Below the pieces are notes generated by a model that was given only the letters and a program-made list of their open reading frames with translations, was not told the DNA's origin and searched no databases. A program made the translations under genes and the position numbers. DNA of 64,000 nt from Microbacterium sp. 10M-3C3 (lineage in GTDB: Bacteria > Actinomycetota > Actinomycetes > Actinomycetales > Microbacteriaceae), in assembly GCF_003931875.1 (NCBI RefSeq), contig NZ_CP034245.1, positions 1,488,001-1,552,000 of the forward strand. Reading direction: 5' to 3'. Every line of letters starts with the position of its first letter. Within the stretch, counting starts at the first letter, position 1. Of this stretch, positions 25,322 through 34,729 are shown piece by piece.

Positions 25322-26626
25322 ATGCGACCGGTCCACGACGTGAAACTGGCGTGGGGACTGCTCCGCAAGGGGATCGCCCACCGCGCGGCGCTCGCGGCGG
25401 TGCGCAGGGCGGTCGCCGCCGCCCCGCCGCATCCGCCCCACCGCTACCGCGTGGCGGTGTACTTCGCCGACGGTGCCGTGAACATGTACCAGATGCGGCA
25501 GTGGTACCGGCCCCTCGCAGGCCTCGCCGAAAACTGGCCGGTCGTGGTCCTCGCCCGTTCGCCCTTCGGCGCGCGCGCCCTCCTCGAGGACGGTGCGCTG
25601 CCCGTCGCCTTCGTGCCCACCGTCGCCGACATCGAGCGCTTCCTCGTCGAGCAGGACATCCGCGTCGTGCTCTACGTCAATCAGAACACCCGCAATTTCC
25701 AGATGTTCCGGTACGGGCACCGGTGGCACGTATTCATCAACCACGGCGAGTCCGACAAGATGTACATGACCACGAACCAGTTCAAGGCGTACGACTTCGC
25801 CTTCGTCGCCGGCGATGCGGCCCGTGAGCGGCTCTCCCGGGTGCTGTGGGATTACGACATCGACGAGCGCACGTTCGAGATCGGCCGCCCGCAGGCCGAC
25901 CACTACTCCGGCACGCTCCCGTACACCCCCGACGGCCGCACGGTCGTGCTGTACGCGCCGACGTGGGAGGGCGACCGGCCCTCCGCGCACTACGGCTCGA
26001 TCCGCACGCACGGCGAGGCGCTCGTCGACGCGCTGCTCGCGACCGGGCGGCACCGGGTGATCTACCGGCCGCACCCGCGCTCAGGAGTCGTCGACCCCGA
26101 GTACGGGGCCGCGCACCGTCGCATCCTCGCCGCGATCGAGGCCGCCAACGGCGCGGATGCGGCGGCGCAGCACGTGTACGACGACCGGCCGGAGCTCGGC
26201 TGGCAGCTGGCGGCCGCCCACCTCGCGGTCGTCGACATCTCGGCCATGGTGTACGACCGCCTCGCCGCCGACAAGCCGCTCATGATCACGCGACCCGTCG
26301 ACCCCGAGGCGGCGATCGACACCCACGGCTACCTGTCGGCCTGCGAGTGGCTCACCGCAGACGAGGCGCCCTCGATCGTGGCCCACGCCGATCGCGTGCT
26401 GCGCGACCCCGACGCCGTGCAGCGCCTCGAGCGGTGGGTACGGCACTACTTCGGCGACACGACCCCCGGCGCGGCGACCGCCCGGTTCCACGCCGCCGTC
26501 GCCGAGCTCATGGCGCGCTGGGACCAGTGGCACTCGCGGCCCGCCGCCCGAGATGACGTGGACGCCGAGGCCGTCGGCGCCGGCGACGCGCCGGAGAGCC
26601 CCGACCCGGAGGGCGCGGAGTCCTGA
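25322..26626 (+). CDS. CDP-glycerol glycerophosphotransferase-like protein, third copy
   Basis: 434 residues from ATG 25322. It is divergent within the family: the usual WHG motif is replaced by HVFINHGESDKMYMTTNQ, but VVLYAPTWEGDR, VIYRPHPRSGV and VVDISAMVYDRLAADKPLMI are clear equivalents of the CDP-polyol transferase motifs. The C-terminus is an acidic low-complexity tail. The absence of TagF-type WHGTPLK suggests another donor or acceptor. It is divergently transcribed from the GT2 gene and convergent with the maltokinase-like gene. Confidence 0.75.
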   Translation: MRPVHDVKLAWGLLRKGIAHRAALAAVRRAVAAAPPHPPHRYRVAVYFADGAVNMYQMRQWYRPLAGLAENWPVVVLARSPFGARALLEDGALPVAFVPTVADIERFLVEQDIRVVLYVNQNTRNFQMFRYGHRWHVFINHGESDKMYMTTNQFKAYDFAFVAGDAARERLSRVLWDYDIDERTFEIGRPQADHYSGTLPYTPDGRTVVLYAPTWEGDRPSAHYGSIRTHGEALVDALLATGRHRVIYRPHPRSGVVDPEYGAAHRRILAAIEAANGADAAAQHVYDDRPELGWQLAAAHLAVVDISAMVYDRLAADKPLMITRPVDPEAAIDTHGYLSACEWLTADEAPSIVAHADRVLRDPDAVQRLERWVRHYFGDTTPGAATARFHAAVAELMARWDQWHSRPAARDDVDAEAVGAGDAPESPDPEGAES

Positions 26627-26639
26627 CGCCGGGGCGGCG

Positions 26640-27965
26640 TCAGCCGGCCATGCGGCGCACGGCGGACAGCGGGATGTGCAGCCAGTCGGGGCGGTTCCGC
26701 GCCTCGTAGACGGTCTCGTACAGCGCCTTGTCGAGCTCGAACGCCCGCACGAGCTCCTCCGTGAGGGGCGCGGCCGCGGGCGATGCGGCATAGCCGTCGA
26801 GGAAGGCCCGGCGTGCGCTCTCGGCCCACCGCGCCGGGTCGGCATGCTCGGTCGCGGGCACCGAGGAGGCGACGTAGGCGAAAGAGCGCAGCATCCCGGC
26901 GACATCGCGCACCGCGAAGTCGGGCGACAGGCGTTCGGCGATGGGCCGCAGCGGCTCGCCCTCGAAGTCGAGCAGCACCCAGCCGCGTCCGGGCACATCG
27001 AGCACCTGGCCGAGGTGCAGATCGCCGTGCACGCGCTGCAGCCGCGGCCATGGCACGGCCTGCGCGCGACCGAAGACCGCCTCGATCCCGGGTCGGAGAG
27101 CCGCGAGCTCGGGCACGGCGTCGACCGCGGCGTCGAGGCGCCCTCGCCACCCCGCGACGGCTCCCGCCCGCGCGAGGTCGGTCGCCTCCGCGGTGGGGAA
27201 GAGCCGCGCCAGCGCGGCGTGGACGTCGGCGACGGCCCGCCCGAGGCTGCGGGCCGAGTCGCTGAAGTCGCTCCCGGAGGCAGCGGCGCGCAGCGCGACC
27301 CGCCACGCGTCCTCGACGCCGGGGAAGAACTCCTGCGCGAACGCGAGCGAGCCGCTGACGACGGTGGCGGCGCGCGGATCGTGCCACACGGCCGACACCG
27401 TTCCGACCGCCGGCGGCACGGCGCGGATGCCGGCATCGGACAGGGCGACCTGCAGCTCGATGTCGGGATTCACTCCCGCGTGCACCTGGCGGAACAGCTT
27501 GCAGATGACCGGTGCGCCGTCGTCTGTGCGCAGGATGATCGACGTGTTGGACTGCTCGCCCGACAGCACGGCTCCTGAGACGTGTGCGCCGGTCGCGCGC
27601 CCGTCGTGCGCGGGCTCCGCGTGCACGGGTCCGACGTCGCCGGCGATGGTGGCGCCGCCCGTCAGCCACGCGTGCAGGATGTCGTGGAAGGCCGGATCGT
27701 GGGCGCCGTCGGTGAGGACGCCCCCGTCGATCTCGCCGATAACGGTGGCGTCTCCGGGGGAGTCGGCTCGGATGACGACCGGCACCTGGTACACGACCGG
27801 GACCGCGCCGCCGGCGTCGCCGACCAGCAGCAGCTCCGCGCGCGTCTGCGCGGTGGAGCCGAGATCCCAGCGGGCGACGAGCGTGAGGGCGGGAACGGTT
27901 CCTTTGCCGGTGTACCAGCGCTGCCGGGGCATCCATTCGGTCAGGCGCGCCAGCAGATTCTCCAT
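26640..27965 (-). CDS. Maltokinase-like sugar phosphotransferase
   Basis: 441 residues from ATG 27965. An aminoglycoside-phosphotransferase-fold kinase with the N-terminal cap seen in maltokinases: LTEWMPRQRWYTGKG at the start and GEQSNTSIILRT in the ATP-binding lobe. The catalytic loop is RVHGDLHLGQVLDV and the metal site is LLDFEGEPLRPIAERL. Maltokinase (Pep2/Mak) usually sits with treS or glgE, which are absent here. A glucosamine-kinase-type activity known from related actinobacterial proteins is an alternative. TAGTCT at 27978-27973 is a probable -10. Confidence 0.8.
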   Translation of the reverse strand: MENLLARLTEWMPRQRWYTGKGTVPALTLVARWDLGSTAQTRAELLLVGDAGGAVPVVYQVPVVIRADSPGDATVIGEIDGGVLTDGAHDPAFHDILHAWLTGGATIAGDVGPVHAEPAHDGRATGAHVSGAVLSGEQSNTSIILRTDDGAPVICKLFRQVHAGVNPDIELQVALSDAGIRAVPPAVGTVSAVWHDPRAATVVSGSLAFAQEFFPGVEDAWRVALRAAASGSDFSDSARSLGRAVADVHAALARLFPTAEATDLARAGAVAGWRGRLDAAVDAVPELAALRPGIEAVFGRAQAVPWPRLQRVHGDLHLGQVLDVPGRGWVLLDFEGEPLRPIAERLSPDFAVRDVAGMLRSFAYVASSVPATEHADPARWAESARRAFLDGYAASPAAAPLTEELVRAFELDKALYETVYEARNRPDWLHIPLSAVRRMAG

Positions 27966-27972
27966 GCCCGCG

Positions 27973-27978
27973 AGACTA
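27973..27978 (-). promoter_or_regulatory. TAGTCT -10 box (one base further than leaderless optimum)
   Basis: Minus-strand TAGTCT ends 8 bases before the ATG at 27965; no ribosome binding site is visible. Confidence 0.4.
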
Positions 27979-28905
27979 GTCGGAGGGTCCTTCCACGCCG
28001 CGGGGCTTGCCAATCTCCCCGGCGGTATGGTCGTCGCCCGCCCTGCGCGCCCGTCGGCCCGTGGCCCGACGCGCGGTCGATGCGATCGCGCCGCTCACGC
28101 GCTGCGCGATCGCGCCCGCGGTGTGCTCCATCCGTCGTGCGCCCGGACGCGGTTCGAGCTCGGCGGGGAAGAGCGCCGGCGGCGGGCCGAACGCGCGTCG
28201 GGAGCCGGTGAGCACGCGGCGACCGAGGATGTGGTTGCCGGCGCCGCCGACGGCCGCGCCGACGCCGAACGGGAGGGCCTTGCCCAGCCACGAGGCGCCG
28301 CCCCGGGCGGCGAACTGGCGCACGAAGGCGGTCTTGAGGCGGTCGACCACCGGACCGATGGCGGCTCGCGGGATCGTCTTGGTCACAAGATCGCCCCAGT
28401 AGCCGGCGCGCGTCGGGCCGCGGCCCGCCGCCTGGCCGGCCAGCTGCGCGAGCAGGTCGACGCCCTCGCTGCCGAGCATGAGCGTCAGCACGAGGGCACG
28501 CGCGCGGTCGGGGTCCTCGATCGCGACGCCGTGCACCTCGGCGATCGACTGCGCGAACAGCGCCGTCGCCTCGAGGAACCCGAGCGTCTCGACGCCGCTG
28601 AGCGCGAGCGTCACGCCCGTTCCGATTCCCGGCACGACAGCCGTTGCGCCCACCGCGGCGCCGCCGGTCGTGACGGCGGCGAGGTACCGGCGCTCCAGGA
28701 TGCGGACGATCTCGGGCGTCGTGGCCTTCGGATGCCGCAGCCGGATGCTGCGCAGGTGCGCGATCACGACGGGCCGCTGGACCGCGAGCACGCGGTCCAG
28801 GGCGCGGATCGCGAGCGGGTGCTCGTCGGAGCCCACCGGCGGCAAGCCGCCGGCCCACGGTGCATCCTGCGGGAGGGAGTGGATGCGGTGGACCTTCTCG
28901 TTCAT
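27976..28905 (-). CDS. Conserved hypothetical protein with glycine-rich hydrophobic core
   Basis: 309 residues from ATG 28905 (MNEKVHRIHS). I do not recognise a family with certainty. The centre has a long Gly/Ala hydrophobic hairpin (TTGGAAVGATAVVPGIGTG, then VTLALSGVETLGFLEATALF) and a second one (LGKALPFGVGAAVGGAGNHI), a layout reminiscent of EcsC/DUF697-like membrane-associated proteins. The C-terminus is basic and low in complexity (ARRATGRRARRAG). TAGGAT at 28918-28913 supports the 28905 start over ATG 28914, which would overlap it. Confidence 0.65.
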   Translation of the reverse strand: MNEKVHRIHSLPQDAPWAGGLPPVGSDEHPLAIRALDRVLAVQRPVVIAHLRSIRLRHPKATTPEIVRILERRYLAAVTTGGAAVGATAVVPGIGTGVTLALSGVETLGFLEATALFAQSIAEVHGVAIEDPDRARALVLTLMLGSEGVDLLAQLAGQAAGRGPTRAGYWGDLVTKTIPRAAIGPVVDRLKTAFVRQFAARGGASWLGKALPFGVGAAVGGAGNHILGRRVLTGSRRAFGPPPALFPAELEPRPGARRMEHTAGAIAQRVSGAIASTARRATGRRARRAGDDHTAGEIGKPRGVEGPSD

Positions 28906-28948
28906 CCCGCGCATCCTACGCACGCCGGGCGGACGCCGGCTGGGTGCT

Positions 28949-29641
28949 TCACACGAAGTGGTTCGCGCGCTCGAGGTCCTCGGCGAAGTCCACCTCGACG
29001 GCGTACAGGTCGGAGATGTCCATCGGCTCCAGGCGGACGCCGTCCTCGGCGATCGCGAGCTCGAGGCCGCGCTCGAAGTAGTCCTGGTCCTTGACGCGCA
29101 ACAGCTGACGCTGGAGCGCCTTCTTGTCGCGGCGCGAGATGTAGTTGATGCCGACGGCCTCGCCGATGCCTCCCTCGACGGTCTTGGAGAGCTCCTTGAT
29201 CCAGCCCTCGGCCGTCACGGTGTACTTGACCTCTTCGTCGCTGACCTTTGCGGTGTTGACCGTGACGAACGACTGGTCGCGCTCGATGAGCGGAAGGGCG
29301 CGGCCGAGCACGCGGGGGTCGAAGACGACGTCGCCGTTCATCCAGAGGACGCCGCCCTTGCCCGTCTGCGCGAGTGCGCGCAGCAGAGACTTCGAGGTGT
29401 TCGTCTGGTCGTACCGCTCGTTGTAGACGTAGTCGGCCTCGGGGAAGGCGTCGACGATCGTCTCCGCGCGGTACCCCACGACGGTCAGGATGCGCGCATC
29501 CGGACCGAACGTCGCGTGCACGTTGTCGTGCTGCTGCTGCATGATGCTGCGGCCGTCGGCGAGCTCGGTGAGGGGCTTGGGCAGGCTGCGGCCGAGCCGT
29601 GAGCCGAGGCCGGCGGCGAGGATGACGATCTGAGGGGACAC
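28949..29641 (-). CDS. Sugar-type nucleotidyltransferase (NTP transferase domain)
   Basis: 230 residues from GTG 29641 with AGGAG upstream. The N-terminal signature is IVILAAGLGSRLGRSLPKPL (GxGxRxG followed by PKPL), with the metal-binding region WMNGDVVFDP (Asp of the NGDV type) and VEVDFAEDLERA near the end. This pattern fits CTP- or UTP-dependent cytidylyl/nucleotidyl transferases of the LicC or sugar-phosphate type. Three CDP-polyol transferase-like genes lie 2-8 kb away, so it may make their activated donor; that link is inferred. Confidence 0.8.
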   Translation of the reverse strand: MSPQIVILAAGLGSRLGRSLPKPLTELADGRSIMQQQHDNVHATFGPDARILTVVGYRAETIVDAFPEADYVYNERYDQTNTSKSLLRALAQTGKGGVLWMNGDVVFDPRVLGRALPLIERDQSFVTVNTAKVSDEEVKYTVTAEGWIKELSKTVEGGIGEAVGINYISRRDKKALQRQLLRVKDQDYFERGLELAIAEDGVRLEPMDISDLYAVEVDFAEDLERANHFV

Positions 29642-29666
29642 GATGATGCTCCTGGGGTTGGTTCAC

Positions 29667-29682
29667 TTCCGGTTCACCGGAA
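29667..29682. promoter_or_regulatory. Inverted repeat TTCCGG-TTCA-CCGGAA
   Basis: A perfect 6-bp inverted repeat in the 193-bp divergent region between the nucleotidyltransferase and the ABC ATPase genes, 26 bases upstream of the former's start. Possible operator; no regulator is encoded next to it. Confidence 0.35.
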
Positions 29683-29822
29683 AGCCACTCCTTTGTGCGT
29701 AGGCCATGCTAGCGATGCCCCCTGAAGAAGAGCAGAATACGCTGCGGCCGTTGCCCATTCGTGACACATGGTGTAGCGCCGCGGGGCCCTCCACAGCGTC
29801 CTGTGCCGGTCGCCCGACTTGG

Positions 29823-29828
29823 TAGTTT
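29823..29828 (+). promoter_or_regulatory. TAGTTT -10 box, leaderless geometry
   Basis: TAGTTT ends 7 bases before the ATG at 29835. Confidence 0.55.
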
Positions 29829-29834
29829 GGACCG

Positions 29835-31496
29835 ATGACCGCCGCCTCGCTCCCGCTGCCGGAGGACCTTCCTCCCGACGCCGCCGATGGCGAGGGCGAC
29901 AGCTCGCCGGCCACGCCTCCTGCGGCGCCGCGCAAGACGCCGGCGAAGCGTCCGACGACCCCGCGCAAGCCCGCCGCGCCGCGCGCGAACACGGCCTCGT
30001 CGACCGCGAAGAAGCCGGCCGCGTCGACAAGAAAGCCCACGTCCGGCGCGGCCGCGGCCAAGAAGGTTGGCGGTGGCACGACGACGCCGCGCAAGACGAC
30101 ACCGCGTCGCCCGTCCTCCTCCGCCCGGTCTGCGGCAGCGACTCCCGACGGTGCGGTGGTCCCCGGTCCGCCGCCTCCGCTTCCCGACGACCTGACGCTC
30201 CCCGTCGAGGTCGTCATCCCGCCGCGGCCGCCTCTGCCGCCGGTGCCGCCGCTGCCGGCCGATCTCGTCGCGCCGCGGAGCGACACCCCGGCCGCGGCGC
30301 CAACGGTCGCGCCGGAGTCCAAGCCGGTCGTCGAGCCGGAGCCGGTCGAGCCCGAGCCTGAGCCGCTCGTCGAGCCGGAGCCGATCGTCGCGCCCGAGCC
30401 CGTCGTCGCGCCCGAGCCCGTCGTCGGGCCGGAGCCGGTCGTCGAGCCCGGTCCGGAACCTGTCGTGGAGCCGGTCGAACCCGAGCCCGAGCCGGTCGTC
30501 GAGCCGGAGCCGGAGCGGGAGCCGGTCGTCGAGCCGGAGCCGGTCGTCGGGCCGGAGCCGGTGGTCGAGCCCGAGCCGGAACCTGTCGTGGAGCCCGAGC
30601 CGGAGCCGGAGCCCGTCGCCGAGTCGGAGTCCGCTGCTGCCGTCGAGTCGGAATCGTTGGAGTCCGAGCCGGCGGCCGAGGCGACGCCGCTCGTCGTGGT
30701 CTCGGAGACGGACTCCGACGTCTCGCCCGACGCGGCGGTGCCGGCGCTCGCCCTGACCGGTGTCTCCAAGTCTTTCGGCGGCGCGCGCGCGGTCGACGAC
30801 GTCGACCTGACGGTGCCCGCGGGCTCGTTCTACGGCATCGTCGGCCCGAACGGCGCGGGGAAGACCACGACCCTCTCGATGATCGCGGGACTGCTCGTGC
30901 CGGATGCCGGCACCATCCGCGTGAACGGTGTCGATGTGCGCGAGGACACGGCGCGGGCCAAGCGCGCGATGGGCGTCCTGCCCGATCGGCTCCGCACGTT
31001 CGACCGGCTCACCGGCCGTCAGCTCCTCTACTACTACGGTGTGCTGCGCGGTCTGCCGTCCGCCGTGGTGGAACGGCGCATCTCCGACCTCGCGCGCGCC
31101 TTCGACCTCGTCGACGCCCTCGGTCGCAAGGTCTCGGACTACTCGGCCGGCATGACGAAGAAGGTGATGCTCGCCGGGGCGATGATCCACTCGCCGCGGC
31201 TCCTCGTCCTCGACGAGCCGTTCGAGTCGGTCGACCCCGTCTCCAGCGCCGTCATCCTCGACATCCTCGGCACCTACGTCGAGCACGGCGGCACGGTGAT
31301 CCTCTCCAGCCACGGCATGGAGCTCGTCGAGCGCGTGTGCTCGCGTGTCGCCGTGCTCGTCGCCGGCCAGGTGCTCGCGGAGGGTACGGTCGAGGACGTC
31401 CGCGGAGCAGGAACGCTGCAGGAGCGGTTCGTGGAGCTTGCGGGCGGGCTCGGCGACCTGGAAGGCCTCGAGTGGCTGCATACGTTCTCCGACTGA
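29835..31496 (+). CDS. ABC transporter ATPase with a long Pro/Glu-rich disordered N-terminus
   Basis: 553 residues from ATG 29835. Residues 1-300 are disordered. Residues 30-95 form a Lys/Arg/Pro/Ala/Thr-rich histone-H1-like stretch ([15 protein letters not shown]). Residues 105-160 are Pro-rich. Residues about 163-275 repeat [13 protein letters not shown] units, and an acidic Ser/Glu segment precedes the domain. The ATPase (residues about 308-553) is complete: Walker [12 protein letters not shown]-loop position near [10 protein letters not shown], signature [15 protein letters not shown] (variant of LSGGQ), Walker [13 protein letters not shown] and H-loop SSHGME. It couples to the permease at 31472, whose GTG lies inside its 3' end. 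Substrate unknown. Confidence 0.9.
   Translation: MTAASLPLPEDLPPDAADGEGDSSPATPPAAPRKTPAKRPTTPRKPAAPRANTASSTAKKPAASTRKPTSGAAAAKKVGGGTTTPRKTTPRRPSSSARSAAATPDGAVVPGPPPPLPDDLTLPVEVVIPPRPPLPPVPPLPADLVAPRSDTPAAAPTVAPESKPVVEPEPVEPEPEPLVEPEPIVAPEPVVAPEPVVGPEPVVEPGPEPVVEPVEPEPEPVVEPEPEREPVVEPEPVVGPEPVVEPEPEPVVEPEPEPEPVAESESAAAVESESLESEPAAEATPLVVVSETDSDVSPDAAVPALALTGVSKSFGGARAVDDVDLTVPAGSFYGIVGPNGAGKTTTLSMIAGLLVPDAGTIRVNGVDVREDTARAKRAMGVLPDRLRTFDRLTGRQLLYYYGVLRGLPSAVVERRISDLARAFDLVDALGRKVSDYSAGMTKKVMLAGAMIHSPRLLVLDEPFESVDPVSSAVILDILGTYVEHGGTVILSSHGMELVERVCSRVAVLVAGQVLAEGTVEDVRGAGTLQERFVELAGGLGDLEGLEWLHTFSD
30320..30640 (+). repeat. Degenerate GAGCCGGAGCC/GTCGTCGAG coding repeats
   Basis: In-frame, imperfect repeats of Pro-Glu-Pro-Val-Val-Glu coding units, about 15 copies of 15-24 bp, inside the ABC ATPase gene. 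Codon usage varies (GAGCCC/GAGCCG), so the array is not a recent perfect duplication. Any slippage by a unit would keep the frame. Confidence 0.85.
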
Positions 31497-33028
31497 GGCT
31501 CGCGTCGCTGCTGGGCGCGCTGCGCGGCGATCGGCGTCACGTCGTGCGCATGACGATCGGGCTCGTGCTGCTGGCCGCTGCGACCGCCGCGGCCTGCATC
31601 GCGGTGCTGAGCCTGCGCGACGACAGCGTCGCCGCCGCCCGCGTCGTCACCGTGCTCGGCGGGTCGGCCATCACGCTCGGGTTCGCCCTCGGCCCGCTCC
31701 TGCTCGGCGCCGTCGATCCGCTCGATCCGCGCCGGTTCGCCGTGGTCGGCCCCTCCGCCGGCCCCCTCGCGGCGATCCTCGCCCTCGCCGGCTTCCTGAG
31801 CGTGCCGATCCTCGTCGTGATCGCGGTCGCGGTGTCGGCGGCCGTGATGTGGCGCGCGCATGGCGCGCCGGTGGCCCTCGTGGTGGTCTCCGTCGTGCTG
31901 TCCGTCGTCGTGTGCACCCTGCTCGCCCGCGTGAGCGAGGCGGTCTCGGCCCTCGTCGTCCGGCAGCGTCGCTCACGCGAGCTGACGAGCCTGTTCCTCG
32001 TCGTCGTCGTGGTGGTCGTCGTCCCGGTGGGCGTGTTCCTCGCCTCGCTCGAGTGGGGTCGCACGGTGCCCGTGCAGCTGTCCGAGGCGGCGGGCGTCTT
32101 CGCGATGACGCCGCTCGGCGCCGCGTGGGCGCTTCCCGATCCGACGGCGCCGTGGGGCGCGAGCCTCGCCGTCGCGCTGGCGACTGCGGCGGTGCTCGCC
32201 GGGGTGTGGGCGCTGCTCGTGCGACACATGCTCACGAGCGTCGAGCGCCCCCTCGCGGTGCGCGAGCGCGGCGGCCTCGGCTGGTTCGCCGTCGCGCCCG
32301 GCACGCCGGGCGGCGCGATCGCCGCACGCAGCCTCGTCTACTGGCTCCGCGACCGCCGGTACCTCGTCAACATCGTCGTGATCCCGTTCGCGGCCGTCCT
32401 CACGGCGATCCCGCTCCTCGTGGCCGGTGTGCCGTTCGAGATCGTCGTGCTCGTGCCGGTGCCGATCATGGCGCTGTTCTTCGGATGGTTGCCGCACAAC
32501 GACGTCGCCTACGACTCCACCGCGGTGTGGATGCACCTTGCCGCGGGCGTCCGCGGGGCCGCCGACCGGGTCGGTCGCCTCGTGCCGATCGTCCTCATCG
32601 CCGTGCCCGTGCTCGCGATCGCCGTGTCGGTGTCGACCGCGCTCCACGGTCGATGGGCCGTGCTCCCCGCGCTCGCGGGGGTGTGCGCGTCGCTGTTCCT
32701 GTGCGCGCTCGGGCTCTCGAGCATCACGTCGGCCCTCGCTCCGTACGCGGTCACGCGTCCGGGCGACAGCCCGTTCCAGCAGCCGCAGCGCACCGGCTCG
32801 GGCGGAGCCATCGCACAGGCCTTCGTCATGATCGGCGCGATCGTGCTGAGCGCGCCGGCCCTGTGGTGGGGATGGCTCACGCTCACGCGCGACACCGAGT
32901 GGGCCGTCCCAGCGCTGTGGGGCGGTGTCGTCGAGGGGGTCGTCGTGCTCGCCGGCGGCGTCGCCATCGGGGCCGCCGTGTTCGTGCGCCGCGGCGACCG
33001 CATCATGGAGTTCGCCGAAGCGACCTGA
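31472..33028 (+). CDS. ABC transporter permease, multi-spanning
   Basis: 518 residues from GTG 31472, with GGAAGG at 31459-31464; the start lies 25 bases inside the upstream ATPase gene. About 12 hydrophobic segments are visible, for example [40 protein letters not shown] and [20 protein letters not shown]. The middle region ([20 protein letters not shown]) matches actinobacterial ABC-2-like exporters of unknown substrate. It forms a half-transporter pair with the upstream ATPase. Confidence 0.83.
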   Translation: MAAYVLRLRLASLLGALRGDRRHVVRMTIGLVLLAAATAAACIAVLSLRDDSVAAARVVTVLGGSAITLGFALGPLLLGAVDPLDPRRFAVVGPSAGPLAAILALAGFLSVPILVVIAVAVSAAVMWRAHGAPVALVVVSVVLSVVVCTLLARVSEAVSALVVRQRRSRELTSLFLVVVVVVVVPVGVFLASLEWGRTVPVQLSEAAGVFAMTPLGAAWALPDPTAPWGASLAVALATAAVLAGVWALLVRHMLTSVERPLAVRERGGLGWFAVAPGTPGGAIAARSLVYWLRDRRYLVNIVVIPFAAVLTAIPLLVAGVPFEIVVLVPVPIMALFFGWLPHNDVAYDSTAVWMHLAAGVRGAADRVGRLVPIVLIAVPVLAIAVSVSTALHGRWAVLPALAGVCASLFLCALGLSSITSALAPYAVTRPGDSPFQQPQRTGSGGAIAQAFVMIGAIVLSAPALWWGWLTLTRDTEWAVPALWGGVVEGVVVLAGGVAIGAAVFVRRGDRIMEFAEAT

Positions 33029-33063
33029 CCCGGCGGGTTCGGCCGCGGCTAAACTGGCTCACC

Positions 33064-33330
33064 ATGAGCACGCCCATCGACCAGCCCGACCAGGGCGGCA
33101 TCGCCACCCTCGACCGCGAGCTCGAGGAGCTCATCCGCGAGGAGAACGTCGAGCCGGGCGACCATGAGCGCTTCTCGCACTACGTGAAGAAGGACAAGAT
33201 CCTCGAGTCCGCGCTGACCGGCAAGCCGGTGCGCGCACTCTGCGGCAAGAAGTGGACGCCGGGGCGCGATCCGGAGAAGTTCCCGGTGTGCCCGACGTGC
33301 AAGGAGATCTACGAGTCGCTGCAGAGCTGA
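33064..33330 (+). CDS. DUF3039 family protein
   Basis: 88 residues from ATG 33064. A small soluble protein conserved in actinobacteria. After an acidic N-terminus comes HERFSHYVKKDKILESALTG, then a zinc-ribbon-like end with CGKKWTPGRDPEKFPVCPTC (C-x18-C-x2-C counted from the first Cys). TAAACT at 33050-33055 is a likely -10, eight bases before the ATG. The function is unknown. Confidence 0.88.
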   Translation: MSTPIDQPDQGGIATLDRELEELIREENVEPGDHERFSHYVKKDKILESALTGKPVRALCGKKWTPGRDPEKFPVCPTCKEIYESLQS

Positions 33331-33336
33331 CGGCGC

Positions 33337-34662
33337 TCACGCCACGTCGACGAAGACCGTGGGGATCGCCGGCTCCGACCGGCTGAGCGCCAGAGCCCGC
33401 ACCGGGAGCTCCTCGCGCACGCGCGCGTGATGGGCGCGTGCCGCCTCGACGCCGGCCGGCCCCTCCGCCGACGTGTCCGCGTCGCCGGAGACGACGAGCG
33501 GAACCTGCAACGCGCGCGCCGTCGGATGCTCCGTGGCGGTGTCGAGCTCATCGAACCCGTCGGAGACCATCACGAGCTCCCGGGTGGCGACGCCGTCCTC
33601 GCGCTCGCGGAACGCGGCCTTCCGGCCACCCTTCGACGCCTTGTCGGTGGACGCCTTCGCGACGCCGACCCAGCGTCCGGCCGCGTCCTGGCGCGCGACG
33701 AGCTTGTAGACCATGCCGGCGGTCGGACTCCCCGAGCCGGTGACGAGCGACGTGCCCACTCCGTACGCGTCGACCGGGGAGGCCGCGAGCGCGGCGATCG
33801 CGAACTCGTCGAGGTCGCTCGTGACGGTGATCCGGGTGCCGGTGGCGCCGAGGTCGTCGAGCTGTGCGCGCACATCCGCTGCGACGGTGGGGAGGTCGCC
33901 CGAGTCCAGTCGCACGCCGCCGAGCGACGTTCCCGCCGCCCGCACCGCCGTCTCGACGCCGCGGCGGATGTCGTAGGTGTCGACGAGCAGCGTCGTGCCG
34001 GCGCCGAGCGCGGCGACCTGGGAGCGGAAGGCGTCCTCTTCGCTGTCGTGCAGCAGCGTCCAGGCGTGGGCGGCGGTGCCCATCGTCGGGATGCCCCACC
34101 GGCGACCCGCCTCGAGGTTGCTCGTCGCGCCGAAGCCCGCGATGTACGCGGCGCGGGCCGCGGCGACGGCGGAGTCCTCGCCGGCGCGGCGGGACCCCAT
34201 CTCGGCGAGCGGTCGGTCTCCGGCGGCGACCGACATGCGCGCCGCCGCGGTCGCGATCGCGGAGTCGTGGTTGAGCACCGACAGCACGAGCGTCTCGAGG
34301 ATGACGGCCTCGGCGAACGTCCCCTCGACGGTGAACAGCGGCGAGCCCGGGAAGTAGAGCTCGCCCTCGCGGTAGCCCGAGATGGAGCCGGCGAACCGGT
34401 AGTCGGCGAGCCACGCGACGGTCGCCGCATCGACGACCTTCTCGTCGCGCAGGAACCGCAGCTCGTCATCGCCGAAGCGGAAGTCGCGGATGAGGGAGAG
34501 GAGGCGCCCCGTGCCCGCGACGACGCCGAAGCGGCGACCTCCGGGCAGGCGCCGCGCGAACACCTCGAACACGCAGCGACGCGTCGCGGTGCCGTCGCGC
34601 AGCGCCGCATCCAGCATCGTCAGCTCGTACCGGTCCGTGTGCAGGGCGGTGCTCGCGCTCAT
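33337..34662 (-). CDS. pncB: Nicotinate phosphoribosyltransferase
   Basis: 441 residues from ATG 34662. First step of NAD salvage: nicotinate plus PRPP gives nicotinate mononucleotide. Visible signatures are [16 protein letters not shown] at the N-terminus, [47 protein letters not shown] and [17 protein letters not shown]. Length and order fit the bacterial enzyme. TAGGGT at 34674-34669 sits at -12 to -7 of the ATG. It is divergent from murI. Confidence 0.95.
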   Translation of the reverse strand: MSASTALHTDRYELTMLDAALRDGTATRRCVFEVFARRLPGGRRFGVVAGTGRLLSLIRDFRFGDDELRFLRDEKVVDAATVAWLADYRFAGSISGYREGELYFPGSPLFTVEGTFAEAVILETLVLSVLNHDSAIATAAARMSVAAGDRPLAEMGSRRAGEDSAVAAARAAYIAGFGATSNLEAGRRWGIPTMGTAAHAWTLLHDSEEDAFRSQVAALGAGTTLLVDTYDIRRGVETAVRAAGTSLGGVRLDSGDLPTVAADVRAQLDDLGATGTRITVTSDLDEFAIAALAASPVDAYGVGTSLVTGSGSPTAGMVYKLVARQDAAGRWVGVAKASTDKASKGGRKAAFREREDGVATRELVMVSDGFDELDTATEHPTARALQVPLVVSGDADTSAEGPAGVEAARAHHARVREELPVRALALSRSEPAIPTVFVDVA

Positions 34663-34668
34663 GCGCTC

Positions 34669-34674
34669 ACCCTA
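34669..34674 (-). promoter_or_regulatory. TAGGGT -10 box of pncB, leaderless geometry
   Basis: Minus-strand TAGGGT ends 7 bases before the pncB ATG at 34662. Confidence 0.55.
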
Positions 34675-34729
34675 CAAGCGCGCGTCGGGCGGGCTGCACG
34701 CGACCTCGGCGCGGGTAGGGTGGGATGTC

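Noticed and set aside
26640..27965. Trehalose-glycogen (TreS-Pep2-GlgE) pathway locus
   Set aside because: Only the kinase-like gene is present; neither treS, glgE nor glgB is in the neighbourhood.
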